Positions 1 to 14,076 of a stretch of 64,000 bases of DNA are shown piece by piece; position 1 is the stretch's first letter, and each line of letters begins with the position of its first letter. A program made the position numbers and the translations under genes. The notes under the pieces were generated by a model. That model was not told the DNA's origin and searched no databases. It was given only the letters and a program-made list of their open reading frames with translations. The DNA is taken from positions 1,609,587 to 1,673,586 of the forward strand of contig NC_060978.1 of assembly GCF_910589235.1 (NCBI RefSeq), written 5' to 3'. The DNA comes from Vespa crabro (lineage: Eukaryota > Arthropoda > Insecta > Hymenoptera > Vespidae).

Positions 1-2112
1 CATAAAAAGAGGACAATGGGAAAATATCGGAATACGAGGGGGAAAAAACACAAAAAAAAATACTATCTATGAGAAATATAAATTTAAATCAATGTCCTAT
101 TCCATCTTTAGTGATTATCTTGACAATACAAATAGTTATTTTCCGTGCTGATGCATGACATATTACGTGCAGTATTGAATTGTTAACATCAAGAAGACAT
201 CTTGTCTGAATTAATCAAGTATTATCTACTGGAAAATTCATTGGATTTCATTTTATTATATCGCAATATTATATATTCGTTTGAAAGATGAAAAATCATT
301 AAGATGACAAATTCAATATCGATACTATCATCCGTATCTGTTGTTTTTTTTACTCTTCTTCTTTTTTCTTTTTTTTTTTCCTTTTTTCTTTTTCTTTCTC
401 ATTACTCCTGTCATTTATAGATCTATAATGTCTCTCATTGATTCGTTGTTCTTCGATCGAGAAAAAGAAATCAATTAATAAGAAATAAATGTTTAATAAG
501 AGAGTATCAAGGAGGAATCAAGATTTATTCGTTTCGATATAAATGAGTCATATTAAATCACGAATGTCACGACCTTTTCTTTCTTTCTTCTTCTTCTTTT
601 TCTATTTCTTTTTTTTTTTTTTGGTTTTACCCATTTTAATAAAACGCGCTTGAAAAAATGAAACAACATCTTTTATGAAACGAAAAAAACGTCCGCACGT
701 GGAAATCTGTAATGTGTAATGTAAATGCAAATATATCGTACGTATCTCTCTCTCTCTCTCTCTCTCTTTCTCTATGTATACATGCATATGTGTGTGTATA
801 TGTGTGTACATATTTACTGATAGATATCTTGAAAATTTATTCTTCAACTTTTCTTAAGTAAAAGGATATAACGCGAGTGAAAAGAGTTAAAAGGTTTTTA
901 GAGATTCTCTTTCGTATCGTGAAAATATCGACGTCTCGTTTCGTATTCGTGGAAAATACAGAAAGAGTCGACGTTTTCGAAATGATCGTAAAAACAAAGA
1001 AAAAAATTCCAAAAAAAAAAAAAAGAAAAAGAAAAAAATGAAACAAAAAAAGACAAATATGTACATACTTATTTATATATATATATTTATTTTTATTTTT
1101 TTTTCTATTCTCGTTTGTCGTCTCGTTTTTCGATCGCAAAAGTAAAAAAGAAAAACAGGGGGAAAAAAGAAAGAAAATTTATGCAACTTATTAATTGCTA
1201 ATCAATATAACAAACATAAATCCGAATCCACGAACGTGTAAAAATCAATTATACACTTTTATGTTTACTTTTCTCCTCCTTTTCCTCCTTCTTATATCGC
1301 CATTTTATTGATTCTTGCAAATAATAATCTTTTGTCACGTCCTTGATCCCGCGACACGATCGGTATTGCATTTCAAGATTCTTTTCTTCTACTATATAAC
1401 TAGAAAATATAATCTATTGCAATTCTAATTGATTTCAATAATAATTTAATGAAACATGAGAAAAATTAAATAATAAATTATTATTATTATCATATCTACT
1501 CTTACGTGCGTGTGTGATTAGAAGGAAAAAAAAAGAAAAAACTAAAGAAAAAGAAGAAAAAAAGAAAAGAAACTCGAAGTTATTATCATAAAAGTTATGT
1601 AATTTTTTTTTCTTTTTTTTTTTTTTTTTTTTTTTTGTTTTTTTTCCGAATATTTTGAAACTAGCATGATCAATGAAAATCAATGATATACTTTCAGATA
1701 CATATATAAATTTTAATCGCAATTACTTCACAGGTAAACTCGTATAGAGTTATCACCTTCGTCATTGGTGAAAGTTTCTTGAACGTTTATTATGCATGTT
1801 ACCTTCGCATGGTTTCATAGACCTTCTTTTAAGTTTCTTACAACGTTCGTTATATTGAAAACTCTTACATGTGTAGAAATGGAATAATTATAAATGAAAA
1901 ATATTACGATCGATAATCTAATGACGAAATGTTTTCAACATTATAAATCGTGAACTACATTAGAACCATTATTATTTAATTATTTTCTATGTCGTATGTA
2001 ATACACTGATATGTTTATTGGCAGTATTTATGATAACGTAACTGTGCAGTTATTATAAAATAAAGAAAACTAATGCAAATTCTTTTCAACTCTTAAACGT
2101 AAGTATAGCTAC

Positions 2113-2158
<46 letters not shown>

Positions 2159-3306
2159 TGTAATTTAATAAAACATGAAAAGAATTGAATGATAAATTGA
2201 TTTATATCTACTCTTACGTAGGTATGTAATCGAAAAAAAAAAAAAGAAACAAAAGCAAACAAAAAAAAAAAAAAACAAAATTAAATCAAAAATCAAAATT
2301 ACTATCGTAAACATATGATTTGCAATTATATATAATATGATCGAATATATCATTAATACTGTTAGATATTATCAGTTTCAAGTAGCAGAAATAAGATTCA
2401 AGTATGTAGATATTGATCTTTCAAGTGGCAATCATATAATGACTTTTACGATCTATAAATCTTCTAAGAATAATAATCTGCGTTTTGATCATTTTCAAGA
2501 AGACAAAAGATGAAGTTTCATTTGAAGGAAGAGAAATCGTACGATACGTTCCACGATGTCTAAGGTCATAAGGTCCGTCGTTCAAAAGGACGATGAGATG
2601 TGGTAAAGAAACAAAAAAAAAATAAAATAAAAAAGAGAGAGAGAGAGAGAGAGAGAAGAAAGTAAGACTCGGTGATTAATTAAAACCACAGATTCCGGTT
2701 CGTCGTCAATGACAGAACGGTGACGACTCGCATGATCTTTCCAAGAAATATAAAGTTTAAGTTCGTTTTTTCTGATTTTTTTTTTTTCTTCTTCTTCTTC
2801 TTCCTTCTTGTATTTTCTACATTCAAGATGAACGTTCAATCAATAAATATTCATATAATGATATTAATTCATAATGCGCAAAGAGAATTAATTCTTTTCT
2901 TTTTCTTGGCTTTTTTTTCTTTTTCTTTTTTTTTCCGAAGAAGAAGAAGAAAAAGAAGAAGTAGAAGAAAAGTCAATTTGACTTTTATATTTATTCCGTC
3001 TGTAATATTTACGTAGATCGAAAGATCAGACGTCGGAAAGTGAATACACGAGAGAGCTTAGTTAAATAATAATACGAAAAGAGGTATTTTGTCGTTGACA
3101 ACAGATTTCAAATCATCTCGTTATCAAATTAATTATTATTTATAAATAAAAATTAATTATAAAAATTTCCTTAAACCGACAGATATTATCTCGATTCGTA
3201 TTTCCGTCGAATGTTATCGGTACTCATAAATTTTTCTTTCCATTCCATTTTCTTTCTCTCTTTTATATATTTCACGGCATAAAATTCTTCATCGTCGTTC
3301 AAAATG

Positions 3307-3360
<54 letters not shown>

Positions 3361-3640
3361 TATAAATCAAATACAAATTAAATATAATAAAATATTATAC
3401 GAGTAATATAAAAATATATCAATTGTTGTTCATTGAAATACTTGACAAATTTCTATGATACGAAACGAACAAATGAGTGGGGTGCGGGACGGGGGGGGGG
3501 GTTGGGGAAGAAGGAAAGAAAAAATCAAAAAGAAAAAAAAGGAAAAAAAAGAAAAGGAAAGAGAAGATAGAAAAAAAAAAAAAAAAAAAAAAATAGGAAA
3601 GATAGAGAAAAAGAAAAGAAATCTTTATAAATCGACTTAC
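1..3640 (-). other. probable intron 2 of the CD36-family gene (left edge)
   Basis: This stretch follows the exon 2 donor at 3640 and so should be intron. I read the minus strand for a continuing CD36 exon and found none. It holds poly-A/T, (CT)n and (TA)n tracts, including (TA)n at about 2,116-2,154 and 3,309-3,356. It also holds a G-rich stretch near 3,480-3,510 and low-complexity open frames. The rest of the gene presumably lies beyond position 1. Confidence 0.6.
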
Positions 3641-3978
3641 CGGCGTAAAAACGTATTGCTTTCGAATTTTATAGCTGACCGTATCATTTTCGTTGAACTT
3701 TATCTCAACTTTCTCCCAGTGCTGCGAATAAACGTACGGTCCGAGCTCGTCTAACACTGGTTTCTCGCCGTTGTTCAAGAATTCATCGGCATTCGTGACG
3801 TTATAAATGTACACGTGCAAACGTGGTATAACAGGCGGTGCTTTCCACCAGCCATAAGTCCTTCCACCGTCCTTCAATGCGATCTGCTTGTTCACGATGA
3901 TATTTATCAACTGAGGAAATAGAGCCGCTAAAATTGCGGCAATAACGATCAGAAGGACGCCGAAGGCCACAGCTGCCC
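3641..3978 (-). CDS. CD36-family scavenger receptor, coding exon 2 (partial gene)
   Basis: This exon encodes residues 20-132 of a CD36/SCARB/LIMP-2-family membrane glycoprotein. These proteins sit in the plasma or lysosomal membrane and bind lipids, lipoproteins or debris. The N-terminal transmembrane segment is visible (AAVAFGVLLIVIAAILAALF). It is followed by the family's ectodomain opening: a KQIALKDG stretch, a W-K-x-P-P block, VYIYNVTNADEF, and the E-L-G-P-Y-V-Y signature. NVT and NDT are potential N-glycosylation sites. The acceptor is AG at 3980-3979 and the donor is GTAAGT from 3640. The frame joins exon 1 by a split TGG codon. Only about a quarter of a typical 500-residue member is present, because later exons leave the window. 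I cannot tell which subfamily it belongs to (emp, croquemort, debris buster, SNMP or SCARB-like). Confidence 0.95.
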
Positions 3979-4016
3979 CTGTAAAAACGTGAGAGAGAAA
4001 AAAACTATTGAAGGAG

Positions 4017-4024
<8 letters not shown>

Positions 4025-4062
<38 letters not shown>
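4025..4062. repeat. (GA)n microsatellite
   Basis: Near-uninterrupted GA dinucleotides, lying just upstream of CD36 exon 2 within intron 1. Confidence 0.9.
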
Positions 4063-4064
<2 letters not shown>

Positions 4065-4432
4065 AAAAAGAAAGAAGAAGAAAAAAAAGGGAAAACAAAT
4101 ACGTAGAAAAAGAAATGACCTTCATTATTATTTTATATACAAGCGATATTTAAACGTACGTAAGAAAATGATAAATATATTGATGTAATTGAAGTTAGAG
4201 CTTAGTTCGAGATTTTATAATCGAATTAAGAGAAGACATGAAAAAACAAAACCTTCCTCTCTCTCTCTCTCTCTCTCTCTTTATCTTTAATTATCAAAGA
4301 AATCTAAGAAAAAAAAAAAAAAAAAAAAAGAAGAATGAAAGATATAAAAGAGGGATGGAGCATGAAAATTTGCTGGTTAACGTATATAATAAATTTAAAT
4401 CAGTGAAGAAGAATTAGAAGAAACCGGTCTGT

Positions 4433-4490
<58 letters not shown>

Positions 4491-4793
4491 TAAATATACG
4501 AAAGTTCCAATGTCAAGGTCCAAGAGTCAAGGTAGACGACTATCATGGCAGGGGGCTTAGAATTAACGAGATAGACAGACTTCTTCATGTTATATGTGAG
4601 CTTTACAACAGACATCCTTTATTTTTTTATTTTTTTATTTTTTTTTGCTTGTTATTTATTCACCTTTTTTTATCTTTTCTTCTTGTACCTCTTTATAAAT
4701 AATTAACGACAATGGCAACGAAAATGAAATATAAAATATTAAACGATTGTATATTCGCAAGGACATCGAAATAGGTTCGTTAATTGGCCATCC

Positions 4794-4832
<39 letters not shown>

Positions 4833-4840
4833 ATATATAT

Positions 4841-4916
4841 AAGGATATTATTAAAGATATTTTATTTTTATATATATATATATATATAAAAATAAAATAT
4901 CTTTAATAATATCCTT
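4841..4916. repeat. perfect 76-bp palindrome, 38-bp arms, no spacer
   Basis: The sequence starts AAGGATATTATTAAAGATAT, runs into a TA tract at the centre (4878/4879) and returns as its exact reverse complement, ending ATCCTT. I compared the arms base by base and found no mismatch. It could form a cruciform, and its RNA would form a hairpin. The outer 30 bases of each arm are not simple repeat. Confidence 0.9.
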
Positions 4917-5205
4917 TAATCTTCTATTAAATATATTTTATTATCAAAAAATGGCTACAATTTTATTGACTTTGCCATGAACATTGACATAAAGAAAAAT
5001 ATCTCTTTGCTCGGAGTTAATGCTAATGAAGATGGTAAAAGTATAAGTGGTAGTGGTAGAACAAGGTCAACATTTAAAATAATTCATATCTTTTGTAAAA
5101 TAAAAGAGAAAGGTCAACATACATTATGACATTTTGTAATAATAAAATGTTGAAATGAATAAAGCAACTAATGAGTATAATATCTTATTCAAATGTTAAC
5201 ATTTG

Positions 5206-5209
<4 letters not shown>

Positions 5210-5265
<56 letters not shown>
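5210..5265. repeat. (TA)n microsatellite
   Basis: About 28 uninterrupted AT dinucleotides. The window has many similar tracts, for example at 4,437-4,486, 22,528-22,563 and 24,301-24,348. Confidence 0.9.
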
Positions 5266-5266
<1 letters not shown>

Positions 5267-5449
5267 CGATCAGATATGTATATGTATATGACATAAAAAA
5301 AACTGGTATAATATCGTCGACACTGATCTATTATGTTTGGATATATTCCATTAGGTCAAGGTTATTTCTTTTTTTATTTCTTTCTATTTTTTTTCGGCCT
5401 CGTTACGAAACCATCGAATTTTTCCTCTCCGTTTCTTTACTCTATTTTT

Positions 5450-5492
<43 letters not shown>

Positions 5493-5640
5493 TTCTTTCC
5501 CTTCTATAGAAAGAATTATTTCACTTTTATCTTCGCTTACGCGATACGTACGTATATCTCCCGATACGAAACGCTTGAAAATTAATATCAATCATTCTCG
5601 AATATTGAAAAATAGCAAAGCATTGATCTTTTTTCTTTCC

Positions 5641-5674
<34 letters not shown>

Positions 5675-5973
5675 ATTATTATTATTATTCCATTGACGTT
5701 GGATGAAATGATTAGAGATAATACGTGATAAATCATTTGAACAAATCTGTATGAAGATATTATTATAAATTTTATGGAAGTTTTTGTTCTCATTCTTTTT
5801 CTTTCTTTTATTTTTTTTTTTTTTTTTTTTTCTTTTCAAAAAATATAACATCCGATAGGAGATAGAATACGTAATAACAATCGTGATTTTACTCAGAAAT
5901 GACAGTGATAGCGTTCGCCTTCGTGGACCCGGTATACGTGGCATATTAATTTTATAATTAATTTTATTATTTT

Positions 5974-6022
5974 ATAAGTGGCATATAATTTTATAAGTGG
6001 CATATAATTTTATAAGTGGCAC
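5974..6022. repeat. 19-bp tandem repeat, about 2.5 copies
   Basis: The unit ATAAGTGGCATATAATTTT is repeated exactly at 5974 and 5993, with a third partial copy from 6012. Confidence 0.8.
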
Positions 6023-6165
6023 ATTAATAGATATAAATTTATATTATATAATAAATTTAAATTCCATGTAGTAAGTCGAATACGTATGTTCGTAATTTTA
6101 TTTATTTATTTATTTTATTTACTTATTAATTATATATTTTATTATATTATTTTTTATTTATTTGA

Positions 6166-6224
<59 letters not shown>

Positions 6225-6272
6225 AATAATATTTCACATTCACGTCGAATGTTATCAATATGAAAAGATACA

Positions 6273-6314
6273 CGTTAAATTTCGCGTTAAATTTCGCGTT
6301 AAATTTCGCGTTAA
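6273..6314. repeat. 12-bp tandem repeat, about 3.5 copies
   Basis: The unit CGTTAAATTTCG occurs three times in a row and then begins a fourth time. It is CpG-containing and not a simple microsatellite. Confidence 0.85.
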
Positions 6315-9300
6315 TTGATTACATATCTAACATACGTATCATAAGTACGTGCCAATTGAACCTTAAAAATTCTTTCTATCTTTCATTCTTTTGATCTTCT
6401 CTCAAATTAATGCATAATATTTTCGAATATAAATCACGAAGATAAAGCGAAGAGAAATTTCGTTCGACGTAAGGAAAGAATTAAAAAAAAATAATAATAA
6501 ATTCCAATCGAAATTCACATTTATCTACAACTCACACACACACACGTCATACCGATTAAAAAACCCGTTCTCTGTAAACTTTACAGGGGTGGGGTGGGGG
6601 GGATAAGGAAAGAAATGGCGAAAGTTCGTTTAAACGTGATTATTTAATATTTGTAATACGTATGAACACGTTCGGTAACACCGCAAATCAAAGCAAACAG
6701 GTGGACCAGTTTTCCATCGACATGATACTTCATAGTTTTATTATCATTAAACTGGATATTGGATTTCTTTACGTTTCACGTTCGTAATATTTTAAAGCGT
6801 CATTTTTAACGCTTGAAAGCGTTATCGTCTAAAGCTCACCGCAAATTTCCTGTGGTGCCTTAAATATGTTAACCTTCTATTTTTCCTTTTTTTTTTTTTT
6901 TTTTTTTTTTTTACTTATCCACACTTAAACGTCGTCACAATAACGTAACGAGGAGAAAGTGATTTTTCTAAGGGAAGGGTAAAGAAAATAAAACGAAAAA
7001 AAAAAAAAAAAAGAGAAGAAAAGAAAAACAAAGGAAGAAAAGAAAATAATAATTTCTATAAAAGACAAAAAAAAACTATATATATATATATGTAATAATC
7101 AAATCGATCAGTGTACTCCGCTTCCTCCCTTTTTCTCGACATAAAATTTATAATCTTTTGAACGAAATAAAATCAATTATAAATGTTAAGCTCGTTTAGA
7201 AAGTGTAATACGTTCGAATGTAAAGCGAAAAGTACCGCGTAATTATTGCACTTTGGTGATCATAAATCGTCGGAATAATAAGTGCAATAAATACACGAGA
7301 AGGGAATTGGATAAAAAGAAAACAAAAACACGAAAAAAGAAAAAAGAAGAAGAAAAGAAAAAGAAATAAAAATAATTGAAAAATTATTTTAATGTCCTCG
7401 CTAATTATCTATGGACCAATGACGATTGTCCTTTTCTCAAGAATTAATATCCGTGATTTAAACTTTTCCATGTTCCAAAAAAAAAAAAAAAAGAAAAAAA
7501 AAATTCTCAAAAGTTTACCTCTCTACGTCAGAGCAGCATAATATTGCATAATATCTTAAGATAATTATCCGAAGTCGTGGTACGTTAATAAAAAAAGAAA
7601 GGAAAAAAAGAAAGAAAAGAAAAAAGAAGAAGAAAAAAGAAATATTGCAAATCTTTGCGCATTTACGATTTTCCTTATAACACGTTCTAGGATGTATTAC
7701 TATGTTTTTTTTTTTCTTCTTCTTTTTTTTCCTCTCTTTTTTCGTCCAATCCAAATGAACAATTTTCTTCGATTGTTTCTTACATTCATACGACATAAGT
7801 AACAAACTATTTCAATCTATTTTTTAATAACATTAATATTATTAAATTAATATTATTATTAACGATGATATTAAATAAAATTAAAAATTTATAACCATTG
7901 AATTTATAAAAATTAACAAAATATTATATTACATTATATTTATTGAAGTGTTTTATGATTAAAGCGGCCAAAGAGAAAGAAAAAAAAAAAAAGGAAAGAA
8001 AAAAAAACAACAAAAAAAAGAAACAACTAATCTCGTGTAAAGGACCGATAAAGTAAATATCTCTGAATCGTACAATTTATTCGACGTCAATAAATTCGAC
8101 CTATTTAACGAATAATTTTTTATCAAGGGTAAAAAAAAAAAAGAAAAAAAAAGAGAGACAGACAGACAGAGAGAGAGAGAGAGAGAGGACGTTACGATAA
8201 GACGTGAGACAAAATAATTTGCGTTTGTCTTGAAGACGAATAGAAAAAGGAAAATGAAGAATATAGAAAAAAAAAAAGAAAAAGAAAAAGAAAAAGAAAA
8301 GAAATAAAAGTAAGGAAAAAAAATTTAAACGACCGACAACTCTCTTCGATCAACTCGATCAATTCGGATCTCTTGATCTCTCGATTTGTCGATATTTTAT
8401 TTCTCTCTTAGCAAGCAACTACTATTTACTACCTATTAAACGGGGAAATCGTAAAATTTTTTACACAGTAATATCGTGAATGCAATTCGGTATGAAATCG
8501 AACTATTCGAAATCTAGATCAAAGTAATACTTAAAAGTATTTACTTTTGATCGTCCGTGCGAGACGGTCTCTTTAATAGCACGCGCGTCAGAAAAAAAAG
8601 AAAAAGAAAGAAAAAAAGTAAAAGAAAAAAAGTGAAAAAGAAAAGGAGGGGGGAAAAAAGAAAGAAAAAAAGGAAAAGAAAAAAGAAGAAGAAAAAGAAA
8701 AAGAGGGGGAAAAAAAAGAGAGCGTTAAAAGAGATATGGCGAGCGATTTAATCACTCGTTTCGAAGCCTTTCTAAAAAGTCACTTTGATATGCGCAAGGA
8801 AATGCCTTGGCGGAAGAAAGATCGTATCATCTTCCGACTTTTATTCTTTTTCTTTTTTCCCCTTGCTTTTTTTTTTTTGTTTTTTGCTTTTTCTTTTTTC
8901 TTCTTTCTTTTCCTATTATATCCCACCCAACTCGCCCACGCCCGCCGTCTTTCCTCAACCATTGCACATTAATATTTTCGCGCTATCGCGAAAAAAGATT
9001 TGCTTCTTTCAGATAAAATGTAAGATTAAAGAAACGAAGGTAGGCATTTTTCCTTTTGACTTGTAAAAATTCTATTTCAATTTTGAATATCGTTCGATTT
9101 AGAACTTTTAAACGAATATTGATATTATCCAAGAGTACATTCGTTGCACTATATTAAATATCATATATATATATATATGATCGATGGAGGATCGACGGAA
9201 AAAAGAAAAAAAAAAAAAAGAAAGAGAAAGAGAAAAAGAAAAGAGAAGAGAGAGGAAAAAAAAAAGAAAAAAAAGGGTAAAAAAGAAATCGGAGAAACGC

Positions 9301-10292
9301 AACGAACGAAGTAATAAGCAAAGAAACGATATTTCTTTTACGTAACGTCACGATCGCGAACTCCAAACTCTGACGGATTCTCTTCGACTATGTAAGTATG
9401 TAAGCGTGCATATGTAAGCGTAAAATTATTATACTCGAAAGATTACAATGCGATATCCATTAAACTTTAGATGATTAATCTAAATTAACCTGTTCTTTTT
9501 TTTTTCCTTTTTTTTTTTTTTTTTTCGTATTACTCGTGTAAATTCAATAAGTGTTCCGTGAAAAAGGATAATAAAAATTAATATCCAAATATTTTCTTAT
9601 TATTTTCCGTCAACTTTTTCTTCCTAATTTTGTATAAAATTAATTTTCTTAAATAATATATATATATATATATATTTATTTATTTGTTTATTTGTTTATT
9701 GTTAATAAATCGTTTTCTGAAATAATTACTGATCTTTATTATTATCTTTTTCAAAATCACATATCTATTGTATATTTAAATAATTATTATATATTTACTT
9801 ACGTTCAATTATCTTTATCATTTAATAATTCTATCTATTTTAGCGGCCATTCTAAATAGAGAATGCATAAATAACTCGTATGTTACGTTCTAATTGAAGA
9901 ATACGTCGAGTTCTCTCGACGCGTCGAAAGGAAATGAAAGAAGGAAAAAAAAAAAAAAAAAGAAAAAAAAAGAACAAGAAAAAAAAAAAAAAGAGAAGAA
10001 AGAAAACAATAATAATTAAATAAAGAAAATTGACGTAAAGAAAATTTAAGAGAATTATTTCGATGTACGAAAATTATCTATTACGTGTATCTAATTAAAT
10101 TTTTACTCAAATACAAATGAAATATCTTTCATGTATTATTTTTAACGAACAATTGTCCTGCCTTTTAACGTTTAACGTTTGAAATAAAAACGATATAAAT
10201 AATTTTTCTTTTCTATCATTTTCTTATATGATCCGACAAAGCAGAGAAAAAAAAAAATAGAAAGCAAATGAGACAGACAGACAGACAGAGAG

Positions 10293-10330
<38 letters not shown>

Positions 10331-10791
10331 AAAGAGAGAAATAGGAAACGATATCTACGATTGTAGGAGCAATTCACTTATATAATCTCACATTGCGTTG
10401 ACATCGCCTACGACGTCCAGTGAAATTATTATAGTTCGTTCCTCGTCGTTGATCAAGTGATCGCATGCCTCGACGAATTTCAAACGTCGAATATGTAGCT
10501 CTCATCTACCTACCTACTTACTCGAAAGGAAGAAGAAACTAGTACTATATTTTACTTATAGATATAAAATCGCAAAAATAATAATAATAATAATAATAAT
10601 ACAAATATTATATACGACCTTTAACGTATAACGCTTGAAAAAAATTAGAACGATCAAAACTTATGGAATATTACGTATGATAATATCGAACGTAATTACA
10701 ACAATTTTTTTTCTTATCAAACATCTAAACGTGTATTATTAATTAATTTTGTTCCCTTTTGTTTTGTTTTGTTTTGCTTTTTCTTTTTTTT

Positions 10792-10793
<2 letters not shown>

Positions 10794-10834
<41 letters not shown>
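10794..10834. repeat. poly-T tract (about 41 T)
   Basis: One of the longest homopolymers in the window, within the CD36 intron. No recognisable retroelement body adjoins it. Confidence 0.85.
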
Positions 10835-10837
<3 letters not shown>

Positions 10838-11075
10838 GGGGACACATATAACGATTAATAAGATTACGTTAATTAAAATAAAACGCGTATTTACGAAATA
10901 ACCGTACTTTACTTATAATCGGTGGCTTCACGCCGATGAAACAATTAAATACTTTCCGGTCTATCTTTCACAATGTCAATTAACAATCGAGAGGCCATAA
11001 CTAATCTAATTTAATTTGTCCAGAGAAAGTCTCGCGACTATCGAGACCTTGTCGTCATTCTCTTCTCTAATTTTT

Positions 11076-11076
<1 letters not shown>

Positions 11077-11112
<36 letters not shown>

Positions 11113-11147
11113 TTTTTTCTTTTTTTTTTTATATCGCTAAACCGAAA

Positions 11148-11209
<62 letters not shown>
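11077..11209. repeat. two (CT)n tracts separated by T-rich DNA
   Basis: CT dinucleotides at about 11,077-11,107 and 11,152-11,209. They create a spurious Ser/Leu-rich open frame on the plus strand. Confidence 0.85.
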
Positions 11210-11212
<3 letters not shown>

Positions 11213-11589
11213 CTTTCTTATCTCTAACCGACTGACCTACTTACTTACTTATTCACTTCCTTCCTTCGTTATTCCTTCGCATATCCTCGCGAAAATTTGC
11301 TCATTGAAAATTCTCAAGAGAATATTCGTGTCTGTCGTGTGTTACTTGTGAAAAAAAAGAATAACAAAAAACAAAAAAAAAAAAGAAAAAAAAAAGAAAA
11401 AAGAATAAAAAGTAACTCTAATATGTACCAACGGGAAAAATAAAGTGAGAAGAAAGAATGAAAGAAAAATAAAAAAAAAAAAAAAAGAATTCGATTTTTG
11501 AGATTTGCATCAAGGAAAAAAAAAATGTATCAAAGATTTTCGAAGGATCGCAAATTTTCGTCTATCGTTCACTTTAGAAATTAGAATTT

Positions 11590-11627
<38 letters not shown>

Positions 11628-12178
11628 AAAACGTTACGGACGACTTCGTACGTCCGACCTCCATTTCAAAGTCCCACTACAAACTCGACGTGTACTTATT
11701 TATTTACGCTCGACATTTTCCATGAGACCGTTAGAAAGAATATAGAGGAAACTTTCCTATCTCGAAATTTCTAATTTAAAATTGAAAAGCGTCGAAGATA
11801 CGTGTACGACGTACTTACGTGTACGACGTACTTTCGTGTACAACCCTCGTGTACATTATCCTTCATACTGATATATAAGAAAATTTCTTTTCTTTTTTTT
11901 TTCTTTTTTTTTTTTTTGATTTTTTTGATTTTGTTTCCTATCTCTTCTTTCCTTTTTTCCTTTTTTCCTTTTCGTAAAAAAATAACATTATCCTAATACT
12001 CGCTTTTAGTTTTATTATATACCATTAACTCATTAGAATCAATTTAAAATTGATATACATATATATATATATATATATTATTGATATTTATGTGATATCA
12101 TTAATATCATTATAAAAGATTATTGTGCTCTTATTTAAACAAAATTAAAGTCACCTTGATATTTTCCAAAAATAGAAA

Positions 12179-12211
<33 letters not shown>

Positions 12212-13440
12212 GGTAGAAGTCATTACATACGATTTATTTTATAATTATAAATGTATAATTATAAATTATGAAGTCTTTGATTTCCAACAAATTTTTTCTT
12301 ATTCTTTCTTTCTTTTTATTTTTTTTCACTTCACTTTAGTCCAATAAAGTCGAAGTTAATCAAAGGCTTATGAAAGATTAGACTTTTCCTTTGTATTTTG
12401 ACTGTCCTTCCATACGATTCATTCTATTTTTAATAAATTATATATTAGATTTATTCATATATATATATATATATATATTATATATTTACGTATTTATCGT
12501 AACTATCGTGTACGATCATTTTAATTCTTTTACGAAGAATATTCATGAAGTTGAAACTTTTAAGAACGGGTTTCTGTTACTCGAACGGAAAGCGGAACAG
12601 AAAAGTACACTGACTCGCTTCTTGAAGATGAAAATCAACGAACGAACGAACGAACGATCGATCGAGGTCGTGCTATCATTTCGTGCTATTCGAGTGAAAT
12701 CATGTAAAACCAATGTAACCAACGTCGGACATTAAATATGGATCATAAACGATCCTGGAAATATCTATCTCTGAATGAATAAAAAAAAAAAAAAAAAAAA
12801 AAAACAAAACAAAAATAATAATAATAATAAAATAAGGAAAATAAAAAAAATTTACATCCTCACTATCCACCCCCCCCCCCTATCCAATAGCCCTCTCACT
12901 GTCAAACGTAAAAATTATTATTTTCGAATTATTATTATCTAATAATTATATAAATTTCGATAATAATTTCAATGTACGTAAACGTATTTTTACGATATGT
13001 ATGATATTGAGATTCATACGTGAAGTTCTTGGTTACTTTCTCTCTACGTTCGATAAACCCATTAAAATATATAAATACAATCGTGTATATCGTGATTTGT
13101 TAAAAATGTATTAATAAATTTTCTTTTTATTTTTGTAAATCTGATTATACAATATCGTGTCGCTGTTTAGAAACTTAATTAAATCGTTTATCGCGAATTA
13201 AAAATTATTCGAAAGTCTATCGAAAAGAGTTCTGATGATCTTCCAAAAAAAAAAAAAAAAGAAAAAAAAAGAAAAAAAAACAAGAAAAAAGGGTATAAGA
13301 TCGAAGGATAAAGGATAGACGACGCGATATGCGGAGCGTTTGTCGGTGAAAAAAAAAAAAAAAAGAGAGAAAAAGAAAAGAAGGAAAAGAGGAAGAAAAA
13401 GAAAAAGAAAAAGAAAAAGAAAAAGAAAGAAGGATTAATG

Positions 13441-13565
13441 TGGGTAAGCAGATAGAAGGTACACCGATCGGTAGTGGCCTCGCCTTCGTGCAATGAGCTT
13501 CTCATTCGCAGGCGAAAGGATGCCACCATAGCAAGAGCAATGGTTCTCAACCTGTGCCAATTTTC
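13441..13565. other. GC-rich island with nested hairpin, unassigned (possible exon or structured RNA)
   Basis: About 125 bases with much higher G+C than the surrounding intron and no simple repeats. Several frames are open on both strands, and the plus strand has an acceptor-like TTCTCATTCGCAG at 13,498-13,510. A nested inverted repeat is visible. GTGGC (13474) pairs with GCCAC (13522), TCGCC (13480) with GGCGA (13511), TGC (13489) with GCA (13508), and AATGAG (13492) with CTCATT (13501), closing on a CTT loop. No protein family is recognised. It could be a conserved non-coding element, a small structured RNA or an exon of a nested gene. Confidence 0.4.
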
Positions 13566-14030
13566 TAATATCATAATTAGGCTAATTGAAAATATTCGAA
13601 GTTCATTGTCACGTTGATGGATTCGATATAATATAATTAAAATGCAACGTGACTCACGAAAGAAACCTGTCTAAAATATACAATTAAATGTCAAATACAA
13701 ATTAAAAATTGAAATGAAAATAAGAAAAAGAATTTCGACGTCAAACATGATTTACGTCAAGTAAGATTTTTCGCGACGTTTGGAAATGACGAAAAAAAAA
13801 TAAAAAAAAATAAGAAAAAAAGAAAAAGAAAGAAAAATAAAAGAAAGAAAAAAAATAATGAGAACCTTTTCGTACGTCCATGATAATATGCGTCCATAGT
13901 AAAATGCGAATCCAAAGTAAGATAGCGTTGTGTAATTAATTTTTTTTTTTTCTTTCCCCCTTTTTTCCCATTTTTCTTCTGCCATTTCTTTCATCTCTTC
14001 TTTTTCATTTTATTCCTCATCTTCGTCATT

Positions 14031-14076
<46 letters not shown>

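Noticed and set aside
602..1139. Long minus open frames rich in Lys, Phe and Arg-Glu repeats
   Set aside because: They are translations of poly-A/T, CT and TA tracts without splice sites or domains. The same applies to most long frames between 5 and 40 kb.
8557..9016. Overlapping open frames on both strands
   Set aside because: A-rich and T-rich tracts give Lys and Phe runs. The short non-repetitive piece at 8,736-8,830 has no family match.
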